A stretch of 64,000 nucleotides of DNA from Clostridia bacterium (lineage in GTDB: Bacteria > Bacillota > Clostridia > Oscillospirales > Acutalibacteraceae). Shown piece by piece: positions 35,823-47,440 of the stretch. Location of the stretch: assembly GCA_017513245.1 (NCBI GenBank), contig JAFXGK010000026.1, forward strand, positions 1-64,000. The letters are read 5' to 3'. How positions within the stretch are numbered: the stretch's first letter is position 1; each line of letters starts with the position of its first letter. The notes beneath the pieces were generated by a model, which was given only the letters and a program-made list of their open reading frames with translations, did not search any database and had not been told where the DNA came from. The position numbers and the translations under genes were made by a program.

Positions 35823-37204
35823 TATTTAGATAAGTATTCGTGAATTGATTCGGCGGCTTTTTTTCCTGCTCCCATAGCAAGAATTACGGTCGCGGCGCCC
35901 GTTACGGCATCACCGCCTGCGTAAACACCGTCCTTGGTAGTTTGCAGATTATCATCAACCACTAAACAGCCGCGCTTGTTGGCTTCAATGCCCTTAGTTG
36001 TTGTTCTGATAAGCGGATTAGGCGACGTGCCAAGCGCCATAATTACGCTATCAACCTCAAGCGTGAATTCGGAACCTTCAACGGGATTGGGGCGACGTCT
36101 GCCCGATGCATCGGGTTCACCGAGTTCCATTTTAACACATTCCAACGCGCTGACAAGGCCGTTTTCATCGCCGATGATTTTTGTTGGGTTGGTGAGAATT
36201 TTGAACTCAATACCCTCTTCAAAAGCGTGGTGAACTTCTTCACCGCGAGCAGGCATCTCATCCATTGAACGGCGGTAAATTATATAAACGTGCTCGGCAC
36301 CAAGACGCTTGGCGCAGCGAGCCGCATCCATAGCAACGTTACCACCGCCGACGATTGCAATTGATTTGCTTCGTTTAATCGGCGTATCGTATTCATCGAG
36401 GTAGGCCTTCATCAGGTTGATTCGTGTCAAGAATTCATTAGCCGAATAAACACCAACAAGGTCCTCACCTTCAATACCCATAAACATGGGCAGTCCTGCA
36501 CCGGATGCAATATATACCGCCTCATAACCGATATCCATAATATCGTCAACCGACAAAATTTTGCCGATAACCATATTTGTCTTGATGTCAACGCCAAGTT
36601 TTTTAAGGCCTTCTATTTCATGTTTTACAATTGCCTTCGGAAGACGGAATTCGGGAATACCGTACACCAAAACACCGCCGGCCGAATGAAAAGCTTCAAA
36701 AACAGTCACTTCATACCCGAGTTTCGCAAGGTCGCCCGCGCACGTAAGTCCCGACGGACCCGCACCGATAACGGCAACCTTTTTACCGTTTTTAATTATG
36801 GGCGGTATTTCATCTTCAAAATGTGTTCTGTGCCAATCGGCGGCAAAACGCTCAAGTCTGCCGATTGCAACGCTCTCGCCCTTCACACCGCGAACGCACT
36901 TACCCTCACACTGAGACTCCTGCGGACATACGCGACCGCAAACTGCAGGAAGCGCATTTGTTTCCTTAATCTTTTTGTAGGCTCCCTCAAAATCACGTTC
37001 TGCAATAAGACCTATAAACTCCGGAATCTTTACGTTCACGGGACAACCGCTCATACACGGACGTGTTTTACAGTTGAGGCAACGCTTTGCCTCCTCAACC
37101 GCCATATCCTCGGTATAGCCGGTAGCAACCTCTAAAAAGTTCTTATTTCTGACGCAGGGGTCCTGCTCAGGCATCGGCACCTTTATCATAGACATATTAG
37201 CCAT
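35822..37204 (-). CDS. nfnB: NfnB subunit / glutamate synthase small-subunit-like NADPH oxidoreductase
   Basis: 460 residues. Two N-terminal 4Fe-4S motifs (CLNCKTRPCMSGCPV; CGRVCPQESQCEGKCVRG) and two dinucleotide folds (VAVIGAGPSGLTCAG; SIAIVGGGNVAMDAAR), ending VYAGGDAVTGAATVI. It is GltD/GltA-like, and an FAD/NAD protein gene lies directly upstream with an 8-base overlap. That pairing identifies the electron-bifurcating NADH-dependent ferredoxin:NADP+ oxidoreductase NfnAB rather than a glutamate synthase, since no large gltB subunit is present. Supplies NADPH from reduced ferredoxin and NADH. Confidence 0.93.
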   Translation of the reverse strand: MANMSMIKVPMPEQDPCVRNKNFLEVATGYTEDMAVEEAKRCLNCKTRPCMSGCPVNVKIPEFIGLIAERDFEGAYKKIKETNALPAVCGRVCPQESQCEGKCVRGVKGESVAIGRLERFAADWHRTHFEDEIPPIIKNGKKVAVIGAGPSGLTCAGDLAKLGYEVTVFEAFHSAGGVLVYGIPEFRLPKAIVKHEIEGLKKLGVDIKTNMVIGKILSVDDIMDIGYEAVYIASGAGLPMFMGIEGEDLVGVYSANEFLTRINLMKAYLDEYDTPIKRSKSIAIVGGGNVAMDAARCAKRLGAEHVYIIYRRSMDEMPARGEEVHHAFEEGIEFKILTNPTKIIGDENGLVSALECVKMELGEPDASGRRRPNPVEGSEFTLEVDSVIMALGTSPNPLIRTTTKGIEANKRGCLVVDDNLQTTKDGVYAGGDAVTGAATVILAMGAGKKAAESIHEYLSK

Positions 37205-38024
37205 TTAGTGCACCCCCCAATCTGCAGGCGTGCTGCTCTTCGGATTTATAGAAAGAGTTTCGACGCATAAGAGCGTCGAAATCCACCAAATGGCCGTCAA
37301 AGTCGGGGCCGTCTACGCAAGCAAATTTAACCTCATCGCCTACGCGAACGCGACAGCCGCCGCACATGCCGGTGCCGTCAATCATTATGGGATTAAGAGA
37401 TACGATTGTTTTCACGCCGTATTCCTTTGTCAGGAGCGAAACAAACTTCATCATCGGGATGGGGCCGATTGCGATTACAAGGTCACAGTTGCCTTCATCC
37501 AGCAAGCGCTTTAAAACATCGGTAACAAAACCTTTTTCACCGTATGAGCCGTCATCGGTTGTGATATAAAGATTGTCACAAACGCCGCGCATTTCTTCCT
37601 CGAGGATAACGATATCGCGACTTCTGAAACCTGCAATCACATCAACCGATACGCCCATTTTATGTAAGGTTTTGGCTTGCGGAAAAGCAATGGCACAGCC
37701 AACGCCGCCGCCAATTACCACAGCCTTTTTCGGTGCGCCGAATTCGGTGGGCATACCAAGCGGACCTGCCACGTCGGACAGATAATCCCCTGCCTTTAAT
37801 TCGCGCATACGGCGTGTCGTAAAGCCGACTGCCTGAAAAATTATGGTAACGGTTCCGTCTTCCTTGCTAAAATCGGCAACGGTAAGCGGAATACGCTCGC
37901 CCACCTCGTCGATTTTAACTATAACAAACTGACCCGCTTTAACCTTTGCGGCAATAAGCGGTGCATGCAACACCATCAGCGTTACCGCAGAATTCAAATC
38001 TCGTTTTTCTAAAATTTTATACAT
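37197..38024 (-). CDS. nfnA: NfnA subunit / FAD-NAD-binding protein (DHOD electron-transfer-like)
   Basis: 275 residues. Ferredoxin-reductase fold: GERIPLTVADF FAD loop, VVIGGGVGCAIAFPQAK NAD loop, ITTDDGSYGEKGFV, and a C-terminal 2Fe-2S site (GTGMCGGCRVRVG ... FACVDGP). Forms NfnAB with the overlapping downstream gene. Ends the three-gene group metK-nfnA-nfnB, eight bases after metK. Confidence 0.94.
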   Translation of the reverse strand: MYKILEKRDLNSAVTLMVLHAPLIAAKVKAGQFVIVKIDEVGERIPLTVADFSKEDGTVTIIFQAVGFTTRRMRELKAGDYLSDVAGPLGMPTEFGAPKKAVVIGGGVGCAIAFPQAKTLHKMGVSVDVIAGFRSRDIVILEEEMRGVCDNLYITTDDGSYGEKGFVTDVLKRLLDEGNCDLVIAIGPIPMMKFVSLLTKEYGVKTIVSLNPIMIDGTGMCGGCRVRVGDEVKFACVDGPDFDGHLVDFDALMRRNSFYKSEEQHACRLGGALNG

Positions 38025-38031
38025 AACTTCA

Positions 38032-39213
38032 CTACTTTACAGCTTCTAAAAGTTCATCACACTTATCAGTCTTTTCCCAACTAACGTCCAGGTCGATTCG
38101 TCCCATGTGACCATATGCCGCTAATTGCTTATAAATGGGATTGCGCAGTCCGAGATTGCGTATAATTGCCTCGGGACGAAGGTCAAACACATGGTTTACG
38201 GCATTGGATAACTTCTCTTCACTCACCTTACCGGTGCCGAAGGTATCAACCATAACCGAAACCGGGCGAGCAACGCCAATGGCGTACGCCAGCTGTACCT
38301 CGCACTTATCGGCAAGTCCTGCGGCGACAATATTTTTTGCAATATGTCTTGCGGCATAGGCTGCAGAACGGTCAACCTTTGTGGGATCTTTACCCGAGAA
38401 GGCACCGCCACCGTGACGCGAATAGCCGCCGTATGTATCAACGATTATCTTGCGTCCGGTAAGGCCGGTATCACCCATAGGTCCACCAACAACAAAGCGT
38501 CCGGTAGGATTGATGAATATCTTGGTATTCTCGTCAAAGAGTTCTGCGGGCACAATAGGCTTAATAACGTGCTCCAAAACGTCTGCGCGCAGTTTTTCAA
38601 GTTCAACGTCGGCACTATGCTGCGAAGAAACAACGACAGCATCGACGCGAGCAGGCTTATTATCAATATATTCAACCGTTACCTGAGTTTTGCCGTCGGG
38701 TCTAAGATAAGAGAGGGTTCCGTTTTTGCGAACCTCGGTAAGCTTTTTAGCCATTTTTTGAGCAAGCGAAATCGGCAGCGGCATAAGCTCTTCGGTCTCG
38801 TTGCAGGCAAAGCCGAACATAATTCCCTGGTCACCTGCACCGTGAAGATTAAGCTCGTCGTCCTCACCGTTTTTAATCTCAAGCGATTTATCAACACCGA
38901 GCGCAATATCGGGCGACTGCTTATCAATGGTAACATATACCTTGCAGGTGTTGCCGTCAAAGCAAGCGTCGGCGCTGTTATATCCGATTTCCTTTACTGT
39001 ATCGCGTACGATTGCCTCAATATCAACATCAGCGGTTGTTGTTATTTCACCCATAACGTTTACAATATCGGTAGTACAAAAGCTTTCGCAAGCGACGCGA
39101 GCGTTCTTATCCTGCGCGATTATTGCGTCTAAAACAGCATCGGAAATACCGTCGCACACCTTATCGGGATGACCCTCGGTTACAGATTCGGATGTGAATA
39201 AAAAGTTTTTCAT
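38032..39213 (-). CDS. metK: S-adenosylmethionine synthetase
   Basis: 393 residues from the ATG at 39213 (GGAGG nine bases upstream; the longer frame runs back into the riboswitch terminator). Motifs: [48 protein letters not shown] and the C-terminal HMGR signature. Makes SAM from methionine and ATP. Preceded by a SAM-I riboswitch, so its product shuts off its transcript. nfnAB follows without a visible terminator and may share this control. Confidence 0.97.
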   Translation of the reverse strand: MKNFLFTSESVTEGHPDKVCDGISDAVLDAIIAQDKNARVACESFCTTDIVNVMGEITTTADVDIEAIVRDTVKEIGYNSADACFDGNTCKVYVTIDKQSPDIALGVDKSLEIKNGEDDELNLHGAGDQGIMFGFACNETEELMPLPISLAQKMAKKLTEVRKNGTLSYLRPDGKTQVTVEYIDNKPARVDAVVVSSQHSADVELEKLRADVLEHVIKPIVPAELFDENTKIFINPTGRFVVGGPMGDTGLTGRKIIVDTYGGYSRHGGGAFSGKDPTKVDRSAAYAARHIAKNIVAAGLADKCEVQLAYAIGVARPVSVMVDTFGTGKVSEEKLSNAVNHVFDLRPEAIIRNLGLRNPIYKQLAAYGHMGRIDLDVSWEKTDKCDELLEAVK

Positions 39214-39229
39214 ATTATCCTCCATTTTT

Positions 39230-39264
39230 TCAAAAAAAGTCCACCTCAATGATGAGGTGGACAA
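39230..39264 (-). terminator. SAM riboswitch expression-platform terminator
   Basis: Perfect arms GTCCACCTCA (39239-39248) and TGAGGTGGAC (39253-39262), followed leftwards by a run of seven T. Confidence 0.93.
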
Positions 39265-39353
39265 ATAACCTCATCTTCAGGAATTAGCACCTTGTTAAAC
39301 AGGTTGCCGGGCATCATAGGGCCTGTCCCTCCGCCTCTCTTGATAAGGGATGT
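39265..39353 (-). promoter_or_regulatory. SAM-I (S-box) riboswitch aptamer
   Basis: On the minus strand the conserved order is present: CTTATCAAGAGAGG, GGAGGGA, the GATGCCCGGCAACC box, AAGGTGC, then CCTGAAGATGAGG. P1 pairs CTTATC with GATGAG. It precedes metK and a strong terminator, so SAM should stop transcription. Confidence 0.96.
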
Positions 39354-39370
39354 ATTAAGTTTGCTATAGT

Positions 39371-39398
39371 ATTTTATCATATTATGGTGATTTGTCAA
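39371..39398 (-). promoter_or_regulatory. Promoter of metK
   Basis: Minus strand TTGACA (39393-39398), 16-bp spacer, TAAAAT (39371-39376), just upstream of the SAM riboswitch. Confidence 0.85.
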
Positions 39399-39405
39399 GC
39401 AAAAA

Positions 39406-40005
39406 TCACCCTTTTTTCGCGGTTTTCAGCAGCGGTGAAATACGTTTGTAAATTGCAAAACAAACAGCCGCCTCAAGAATACCTTTTACAAGGTTAAACG
39501 GGAAATTAAAAATCACCAAAGCTTTTATCAAATTATCAGCCGCAGGTAAAAGCGCACTATACATACCGATAATAGCTTCCATAGGCATTCCGTATATCAC
39601 AACAAAAGCAGGATAAACGATAAAATAATTTGTTGCAACACTGATAGCAGCCATCAAGGCAGCGCCCGAAAGCGAGCCTAAAAGCGCACCCTTTCGCGAA
39701 CGGATTTTTCTGTAAAACACTCCCGCAACGCCAACAAAAACAGCGCCGAGAATAAAGTTAGAAATCTCACCTACACCGTTCGAGGTGGTAACAAACAGAT
39801 GCAGTAAGTTTTTAATCAAACAAACGAGAATTCCGTACAGCGGGCCATAAGCAAAAGAACCGATAAGCGCCGGAATTTCAGAAAAATCAAGCTTTATAAA
39901 AGACGGAATTATAAACGGAAGCGGAAACTCAAGCAGCATAAGCACAAAACCCATAGCACCTAAAACACCGCTAACAGTAATCTTCTTTGTCAGTTCTTTT
40001 TTCAT
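39406..40005 (-). CDS. ribU: Riboflavin ECF transporter S component RibU
   Basis: 199 residues with six predicted membrane helices. The RibU pattern is visible: MLLEFPLPFIIPSFIKLDFSEIP, GSFAYGPLYGILVCLIKNLLH, and NFPFNLVKG near the C-terminus. It binds riboflavin and works with the shared ECF ATPase module encoded elsewhere. An FMN riboswitch precedes it, in agreement with the substrate. Confidence 0.94.
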   Translation of the reverse strand: MKKELTKKITVSGVLGAMGFVLMLLEFPLPFIIPSFIKLDFSEIPALIGSFAYGPLYGILVCLIKNLLHLFVTTSNGVGEISNFILGAVFVGVAGVFYRKIRSRKGALLGSLSGAALMAAISVATNYFIVYPAFVVIYGMPMEAIIGMYSALLPAADNLIKALVIFNFPFNLVKGILEAAVCFAIYKRISPLLKTAKKG

Positions 40006-40021
40006 AATTTACCTCCAAAAA

Positions 40022-40056
40022 ATAAACGCCCGCAGAAAAACTACGGGCGTAAAACG
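40022..40056 (-). terminator. FMN riboswitch terminator
   Basis: Arms ACGCCCG / CGGGCGT with AG/CT inner pairs (40025-40050), followed leftwards by TTATTTTTT. Confidence 0.88.
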
Positions 40057-40064
40057 ACATATGC

Positions 40065-40174
40065 GCTCTTCTTTCATCCGGACTATACCGTCGGCTTCGG
40101 AATCTAACCGAATCAACCAAAAAAGGCTCGCGGGCTATACCGCCGGTGGGGAATCTCACCCCGCCCTGAAGACA
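40065..40174 (-). promoter_or_regulatory. FMN riboswitch (RFN element)
   Basis: The RFN landmarks appear in order on the minus strand: TCTTCAGGGCGGGGTGA, AATTCCCCACCGGCGGTA-like (ATTCCCCACCGGCGGTAT), AGCCCGCGAGC, GATTCGGT, CCGACGGTATAGTCCGGAT, and GAAAGAAGA. Controls the downstream ribU. Confidence 0.96.
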
Positions 40175-40179
40175 AAACA

Positions 40180-40207
40180 ATTATATCACAGTGTGCCGGT
40201 ATGTCAA
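40180..40207 (-). promoter_or_regulatory. Promoter of ribU
   Basis: Minus strand TTGACA (40202-40207), 16-bp spacer, TATAAT (40180-40185). The -35 box overlaps the last codons of the DUF1294 gene. Confidence 0.9.
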
Positions 40208-40473
40208 GACAAAAAATACCACACGGCAGCAGCAATTAAAATCTGCAAAATCATAATGATCGGCAGACCTACCATAAATCGTTTATGCAGAGTTTTATGG
40301 CGGATAACCTTCATTGTGTAGTAAACGAGCGGAGAAGCTCCGATTGCGGCATAAATAAACAATGCCTTTTCGCTGATGCGCCTATACCCTTTTTTTGCTG
40401 CAAATTTATCATATAAAGTAACCAAGGCGCCAACGATATTAATGACAATTAAATAAAAAATCAAGTACTTCAA
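40204..40473 (-). CDS. DUF1294 small membrane protein
   Basis: 89 residues with three hydrophobic segments and the family motifs YDKFAAKKGYRRISEKAL and HKTLHKRFMVGLP. Found widely in bacteria, function unknown. Lies after sigE in the same direction with a ~55-bp gap. Confidence 0.82.
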   Translation of the reverse strand: MKYLIFYLIVINIVGALVTLYDKFAAKKGYRRISEKALFIYAAIGASPLVYYTMKVIRHKTLHKRFMVGLPIIMILQILIAAAVWYFLS

Positions 40474-40528
40474 AATATCACCAAAATCATTATATCAGAC
40501 CCTGACGCATATTTCAAATAAAAGGCAG

Positions 40529-41233
40529 CTATATAGCCACCTTTTCTATTTCTTTCTTTAATTTTTGGATAATTCTTTTTTCCAGCCTTGATATGTATGA
40601 TTGCGATATGGAAAGTGCATCAGCCACCTGCTTTTGAGTATATTCTTCATACCCGTTCATGCCAAAGCGCATTTCCATAATTTGCTTTTCGCGAGGGTTA
40701 AGAGTATCAACCAGATTGCGCAATAATTTTTTCTCATCCTCCTGCTCGACGCCTCTGCTGATTTCATCAACGTCACTGCCCAAAATATCCGATAATAAAA
40801 GCTCGTTTCCGTCCCAATCAACGTTTAGCGGTTCATCAATTGAAATTTCGCTTTTTTGATTTGCCGTTTTTCTGAGATACATAAGTATTTCGTTTTCTAT
40901 ACACCGTGAAGCGTAGGTCGCGAGTTTGATTTTTTTATCGGGATTAAAGGTGTTAACGGCCTTAATAAGACCTATTGTTCCAATTGAAATTAAGTCCTCC
41001 ACGCCTGTTCCTGTGCCGTCAAATTTTCTGGCTATATAGACAACTAACCTTAAGTTATGCGTAATCAGCGAATCCTTTACGTATTCCGGATTTTCCTCGT
41101 ACTGTAAATATAGCTCGCTCTCCTCCTCCGCGGTTAGAGGTGGCGGCAAAACCTCGGGGCCGTTGATATAATATACGCCCGACGTCAAATTTAACTTTTC
41201 TAAAATCTTAATGAATAAACGTTTAAAAAACAT
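40529..41233 (-). CDS. sigE: Sporulation sigma factor SigE (pro-sigma-E)
   Basis: 234 residues from the ATG at 41233. A membrane-associated pro-sequence ([16 protein letters not shown]) precedes the PPLTAEEE processing region. Then region 2 ([49 protein letters not shown]), region 3, and region 4 ([34 protein letters not shown]). Drives early mother-cell gene expression, probably including cotJ and spoVM here. Encoded 15 bp after its own protease gene spoIIGA; sigG does not follow, unlike in Bacillus. Confidence 0.97.
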   Translation of the reverse strand: MFFKRLFIKILEKLNLTSGVYYINGPEVLPPPLTAEEESELYLQYEENPEYVKDSLITHNLRLVVYIARKFDGTGTGVEDLISIGTIGLIKAVNTFNPDKKIKLATYASRCIENEILMYLRKTANQKSEISIDEPLNVDWDGNELLLSDILGSDVDEISRGVEQEDEKKLLRNLVDTLNPREKQIMEMRFGMNGYEEYTQKQVADALSISQSYISRLEKRIIQKLKKEIEKVAI

Positions 41234-41248
41234 CAAACAAGCACCTCT

Positions 41249-42082
41249 TTATTCTAAAAACAACGGAGAAATTATTCCCTCAAAATCCGAAAAATCGTCC
41301 GATAAAACTCCCACCAAAACATCTAAGGAGGTACCTTCTGCCGTTATCGCCTTTTCGACTTGCAAAGCGGGCATTAGGCCGTTGCCGGAAATGGTTTTAT
41401 ACGGCAACAAGCGCAACTTTTTATAATACCTGCAGTTTGTTTCAAGCCGAAGCATATTCTCGACTACGGTCCTGCCAAAAAGCTCAATCGCGGCATTTTT
41501 GCCGAGTATAATTACCTTTGAACCGCCAAATGGGTCGGATATTGAATTTCCGCTGTCCACGATGCAATCAAAAGCAAATAAATCCCCAGCATATTGAACG
41601 GTAATAATTTTATGACAGGCCTCTGCATCTCTGCGTTTAAAGACGTGCTTTAAAAACGTTATAAGGAAATAACATACGACCGTTGCCGAAATCAGCACCA
41701 GCGGCGATATTGAGAAATAGACAACACCGTTATTTATTACCATACCGTTTGGCCGCAGGAACGACCAAAACCCCATCATAAAACCCGCATAAATAAAAGA
41801 AACGGCGAAAAAAGCAAAAAAGCACTGTAAAAATCTTTTGACCTTTCCAAAGCCGAAAGCTAAAAAGGTTATTGCTGCACTGAAAATAAGTTTTGCCAGA
41901 AATTCAAGAACATAATGCTGTGTCGGAAGAAAAATATAAAGCGACGTAATACCGCCCAAAAGCGACGCCAAAACCAAGCGACCCGTTTTTGCCGATGCAC
42001 GCGAAAAGATACGTGATGCCAACAAAATAAAATATGTAATTAAAGTGTTAAGCACTATCAAAACGTCAGCATAAACAACCAT
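41249..42082 (-). CDS. spoIIGA: Sigma-E processing peptidase SpoIIGA
   Basis: 277 residues. Five N-terminal membrane helices (to about residue 155) and a C-terminal retroviral-type aspartic-protease domain with the catalytic FDCIVDSGNSISDPFGG. It removes the SigE pro-sequence when signalled by SpoIIR from the forespore. Forms the spoIIG operon with sigE. A TATAAT lies about 35 bp upstream; a TGTCGC further up only weakly resembles a Spo0A box. Confidence 0.95.
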   Translation of the reverse strand: MVVYADVLIVLNTLITYFILLASRIFSRASAKTGRLVLASLLGGITSLYIFLPTQHYVLEFLAKLIFSAAITFLAFGFGKVKRFLQCFFAFFAVSFIYAGFMMGFWSFLRPNGMVINNGVVYFSISPLVLISATVVCYFLITFLKHVFKRRDAEACHKIITVQYAGDLFAFDCIVDSGNSISDPFGGSKVIILGKNAAIELFGRTVVENMLRLETNCRYYKKLRLLPYKTISGNGLMPALQVEKAITAEGTSLDVLVGVLSDDFSDFEGIISPLFLE

Positions 42083-42167
42083 TATTTTCGCCTCACTTTT
42101 CGTTTTAATTATAACCCCTGTTTAACATATTTTATGTCGCTTTGATGGCAAAAAATATGTAGTAAAA

Positions 42168-42205
42168 AATAAAAAAACCCCGCCGAAAATTCGGCGGGGT
42201 TCTTT
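42168..42205 (-). terminator. Terminator of the araC-type gene
   Basis: GC-rich arms CCCCGCCGAA (42178-42187) and TTCGGCGGGG (42190-42199), followed leftwards by seven T and a further T-rich stretch. Insulates spoIIG from the regulator. Confidence 0.93.
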
Positions 42206-42209
42206 AAAG

Positions 42210-43070
42210 TTATTTTACGTTGTTTTTCTTAAATTGAATTGGCGAGCAGCCGATATTTTTAGTGAAAATTCGGCTGAAATAAAACGGATTTTCATATCCG
42301 CAGCGCTCAGAAATTTCTGCTATTTTCAGGTCGCTTGTAAGCAAAAGTTCGCGAGCATAGGAAAGACGAATATCATTTAGAAATCGCTGCGGCGAAATAC
42401 CGGTATGCTTTTTAAAACAACGACGCAACCAGCACGGCGTAATATTAAGTGAAACGGCGTACTCATCGATAGAAATATTTTTGTTGAAATTACGATAAAA
42501 ATAAAGCATGGCAGACTCGGCAAAATGGGTTTCGCTGTTTTGTTCGGTGCCGGCATGATAACTGCGCGACATCAGACAGAGAAGTTGCTTAAAATATCCG
42601 GTTCCGATATTTATGTAGTTATCTCTTTTAAGTTGCAATTCTTTAATTATCCACTTATAAAGAATGGTAAACTTTTCGTTACTGCCAACGGAATATATAC
42701 CGCTGCGGTCAAAGCCGAGCTCACATAAATAACGCTCGCAGTCATATCCGGTAAAATGAGTCCAGAAAATTTCGGTATCATTATCGCTGACTACGTAATA
42801 CTTTTGCACTTCATCAGGTCTGTAAAGCGCAATCATACCGGGTAAAACCGTTTGCTCCACACCGTCAAAGACAAAGCGGTACTCACCGTTTGTTACGTAC
42901 AAAAGCTGATAATCGCTTCGGCCGTTTTCGCGATAGGTGGAATGGCCGGGCGCGCCGCCTTTTATGAAGGTTTGTCCACACGAACCGACGACAAAATCCT
43001 TGGTCATATCAACGTATGCGCGATCGTACTTTCGCAAGGATAGATCAATATATCCGGAGTTAGTATACAT
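42210..43070 (-). CDS. AraC-family transcriptional regulator
   Basis: 286 residues. N-terminal cupin sensor (residues ~30-160; YVTNGEYRFVFDGVEQTVLPGMIALYRP-type segment) and C-terminal double helix-turn-helix: ISIDEYAVSLNITPCWLRRCFKKHTGISPQRFLNDIRL and KIAEISERCGYENPFYFSRIFTKNIGCSPIQF (both split here for length). It is divergent from the GH2 beta-galactosidase, so it is very likely a sugar-responsive activator of that operon. Confidence 0.92.
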   Translation of the reverse strand: MYTNSGYIDLSLRKYDRAYVDMTKDFVVGSCGQTFIKGGAPGHSTYRENGRSDYQLLYVTNGEYRFVFDGVEQTVLPGMIALYRPDEVQKYYVVSDNDTEIFWTHFTGYDCERYLCELGFDRSGIYSVGSNEKFTILYKWIIKELQLKRDNYINIGTGYFKQLLCLMSRSYHAGTEQNSETHFAESAMLYFYRNFNKNISIDEYAVSLNITPCWLRRCFKKHTGISPQRFLNDIRLSYARELLLTSDLKIAEISERCGYENPFYFSRIFTKNIGCSPIQFKKNNVK

Positions 43071-43123
43071 TTAAATCACCAAGGTAATTATAGTTTATTC
43101 ACTTATCAAAGTCAAATAGTTTG

Positions 43124-43152
43124 TTTCGTTTTGTGCAAAAATTTCGATTTGT
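43124..43152 (+). promoter_or_regulatory. Candidate AraC-type operator (two direct half-sites)
   Basis: Direct repeats TTTCGTTTTGT (43124-43134) and TTTCGATTTGT (43142-43152) match 10 of 11 and are 18 bp apart. They end four bases before the -35 box, where AraC-type activators bind. Confidence 0.5.
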
Positions 43153-43155
43153 CTA

Positions 43156-46280
<3,125 letters not shown>

Positions 46281-46289
46281 GGAGTTAAG

Positions 46290-47399
46290 ATGAACAAAGC
46301 AAAACTAACCGAATATTTAAATGAAGTAGTTGAAGCCTCGGACGGAAAAGAACTGCTTGTAAAAATTTTTAAGGATTATAAAGAAATTTATTCTTTTGAG
46401 GGAGGTTTTCGTGATGCTGCGAAAACCGAACCCTCGGATATAGACGATATGTTTTATATCTATTCCTTAACAAAGCCCATCACCTGCGCGGCGGCAATGC
46501 AGCTTGTAGAGCGAGGCCTTTTGGACCTTAATGCTCCCGTTAAAAAATACCTGCCGTATTTCAAAGACGTTAAGGTTAAGGAGGGCGAAAAAATCGTCAC
46601 TCCTAAAAGTGACGTGCTTGTTTGGCAGCTTTTCAATATGTCGGCAGGCTTTAATTATGATACAAATGCCGCATATAACGAGGCCGTTAGTGCAGGACTC
46701 TCTACCGGCGAATTGTTTAAAGAAACCGCACTTAGAGTTCCGCTTTCTTTCCATCCGGGTGAGCACTGGCAATATGCCTGCCGCAACCATGAAGCCATTG
46801 CCTGCCTGATTGAAGAGATTACCGGTATGCCTTTTTACAACTACTTAAATGAAAATATTTTTACACCTCTCGGTATGAAGCACCTTCGTTTCACGCTTGA
46901 TGACTATGCCGACCGACACCTGTCAGACAGGTTTAATTTTGATACTGAAAACGATTGCTTCATTAAGGTGCCTAAACAATTTTGCCTTGGTCCCACCGAT
47001 AAATATCAATCGGGCGGATATGGCCTTATCTGCGATATAAATGACTACGAAAAGTTTGCAAACGCAATGGCAAACCTCGGCATAGGCGCCAACGGAAACC
47101 GAATTTTATCCGAAGAATCGTGCAACCTTATGCGACGCGATTTGCTAACCGACCAAAACCGAAAGGATTATCGCCTGAGCGGATACGATTATGGCTACGG
47201 TCTCGGCGTTAGAACGCTTATTTCGCACGATGCAGGATCTAAAAGCCCCATTGGCGAATACGGTTGGGACGGTGCCGCAGGAAGTTACGCGCTTTTTGAC
47301 CCCGAAAACCGCATAGCGGCAGTGCTTTTTGCGCATACTCTTGCAGGCAATAAAAAACTCGACCATCTGAAATTCCGCAATTTAATTTATGAAGACTAA
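46290..47399 (+). CDS. Serine hydrolase, beta-lactamase/class C-like (DD-peptidase or esterase fold)
   Basis: 369 residues. Catalytic S59-x-x-K62 in YIYSLTKPITC, a Tyr motif around YACRNHEA, and a late YGWDGAAGSYALFDPE that replaces the KTG box (H/K-x-G-like WDGAAG). No signal peptide, so probably an intracellular esterase or an amidase rather than a penicillin-binding protein. Ten bases after lacZ with a GGAG site, so co-transcribed and likely acts in the same catabolic route; the reaction is unknown. Confidence 0.85.
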   Translation: MNKAKLTEYLNEVVEASDGKELLVKIFKDYKEIYSFEGGFRDAAKTEPSDIDDMFYIYSLTKPITCAAAMQLVERGLLDLNAPVKKYLPYFKDVKVKEGEKIVTPKSDVLVWQLFNMSAGFNYDTNAAYNEAVSAGLSTGELFKETALRVPLSFHPGEHWQYACRNHEAIACLIEEITGMPFYNYLNENIFTPLGMKHLRFTLDDYADRHLSDRFNFDTENDCFIKVPKQFCLGPTDKYQSGGYGLICDINDYEKFANAMANLGIGANGNRILSEESCNLMRRDLLTDQNRKDYRLSGYDYGYGLGVRTLISHDAGSKSPIGEYGWDGAAGSYALFDPENRIAAVLFAHTLAGNKKLDHLKFRNLIYED

Positions 47400-47438
47400 A
47401 AAAAACAGTTCCTGCCGGAAGGTAGGAACTGTTTCTTT
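47400..47438. terminator. Bidirectional terminator
   Basis: 11-bp arms AAACAGTTCCT (47403-47413) and AGGAACTGTTT (47424-47434), inner CC/GG, with eight A upstream and T-runs downstream; between the converging hydrolase and serpin genes. Confidence 0.9.
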
Positions 47439-47440
47439 TT

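Noticed and set aside
35822..38024. Annotation of the gene pair as glutamate synthase
   Set aside because: The large gltB subunit is absent and the overlapping partner is a DHOD-type FAD/2Fe-2S protein, the signature of NfnAB.
42083..42160. Spo0A boxes in front of spoIIGA
   Set aside because: Only a partial match (TGTCGC against TGNCGAA) was seen; not enough to list as a feature although Spo0A control is likely from the family.
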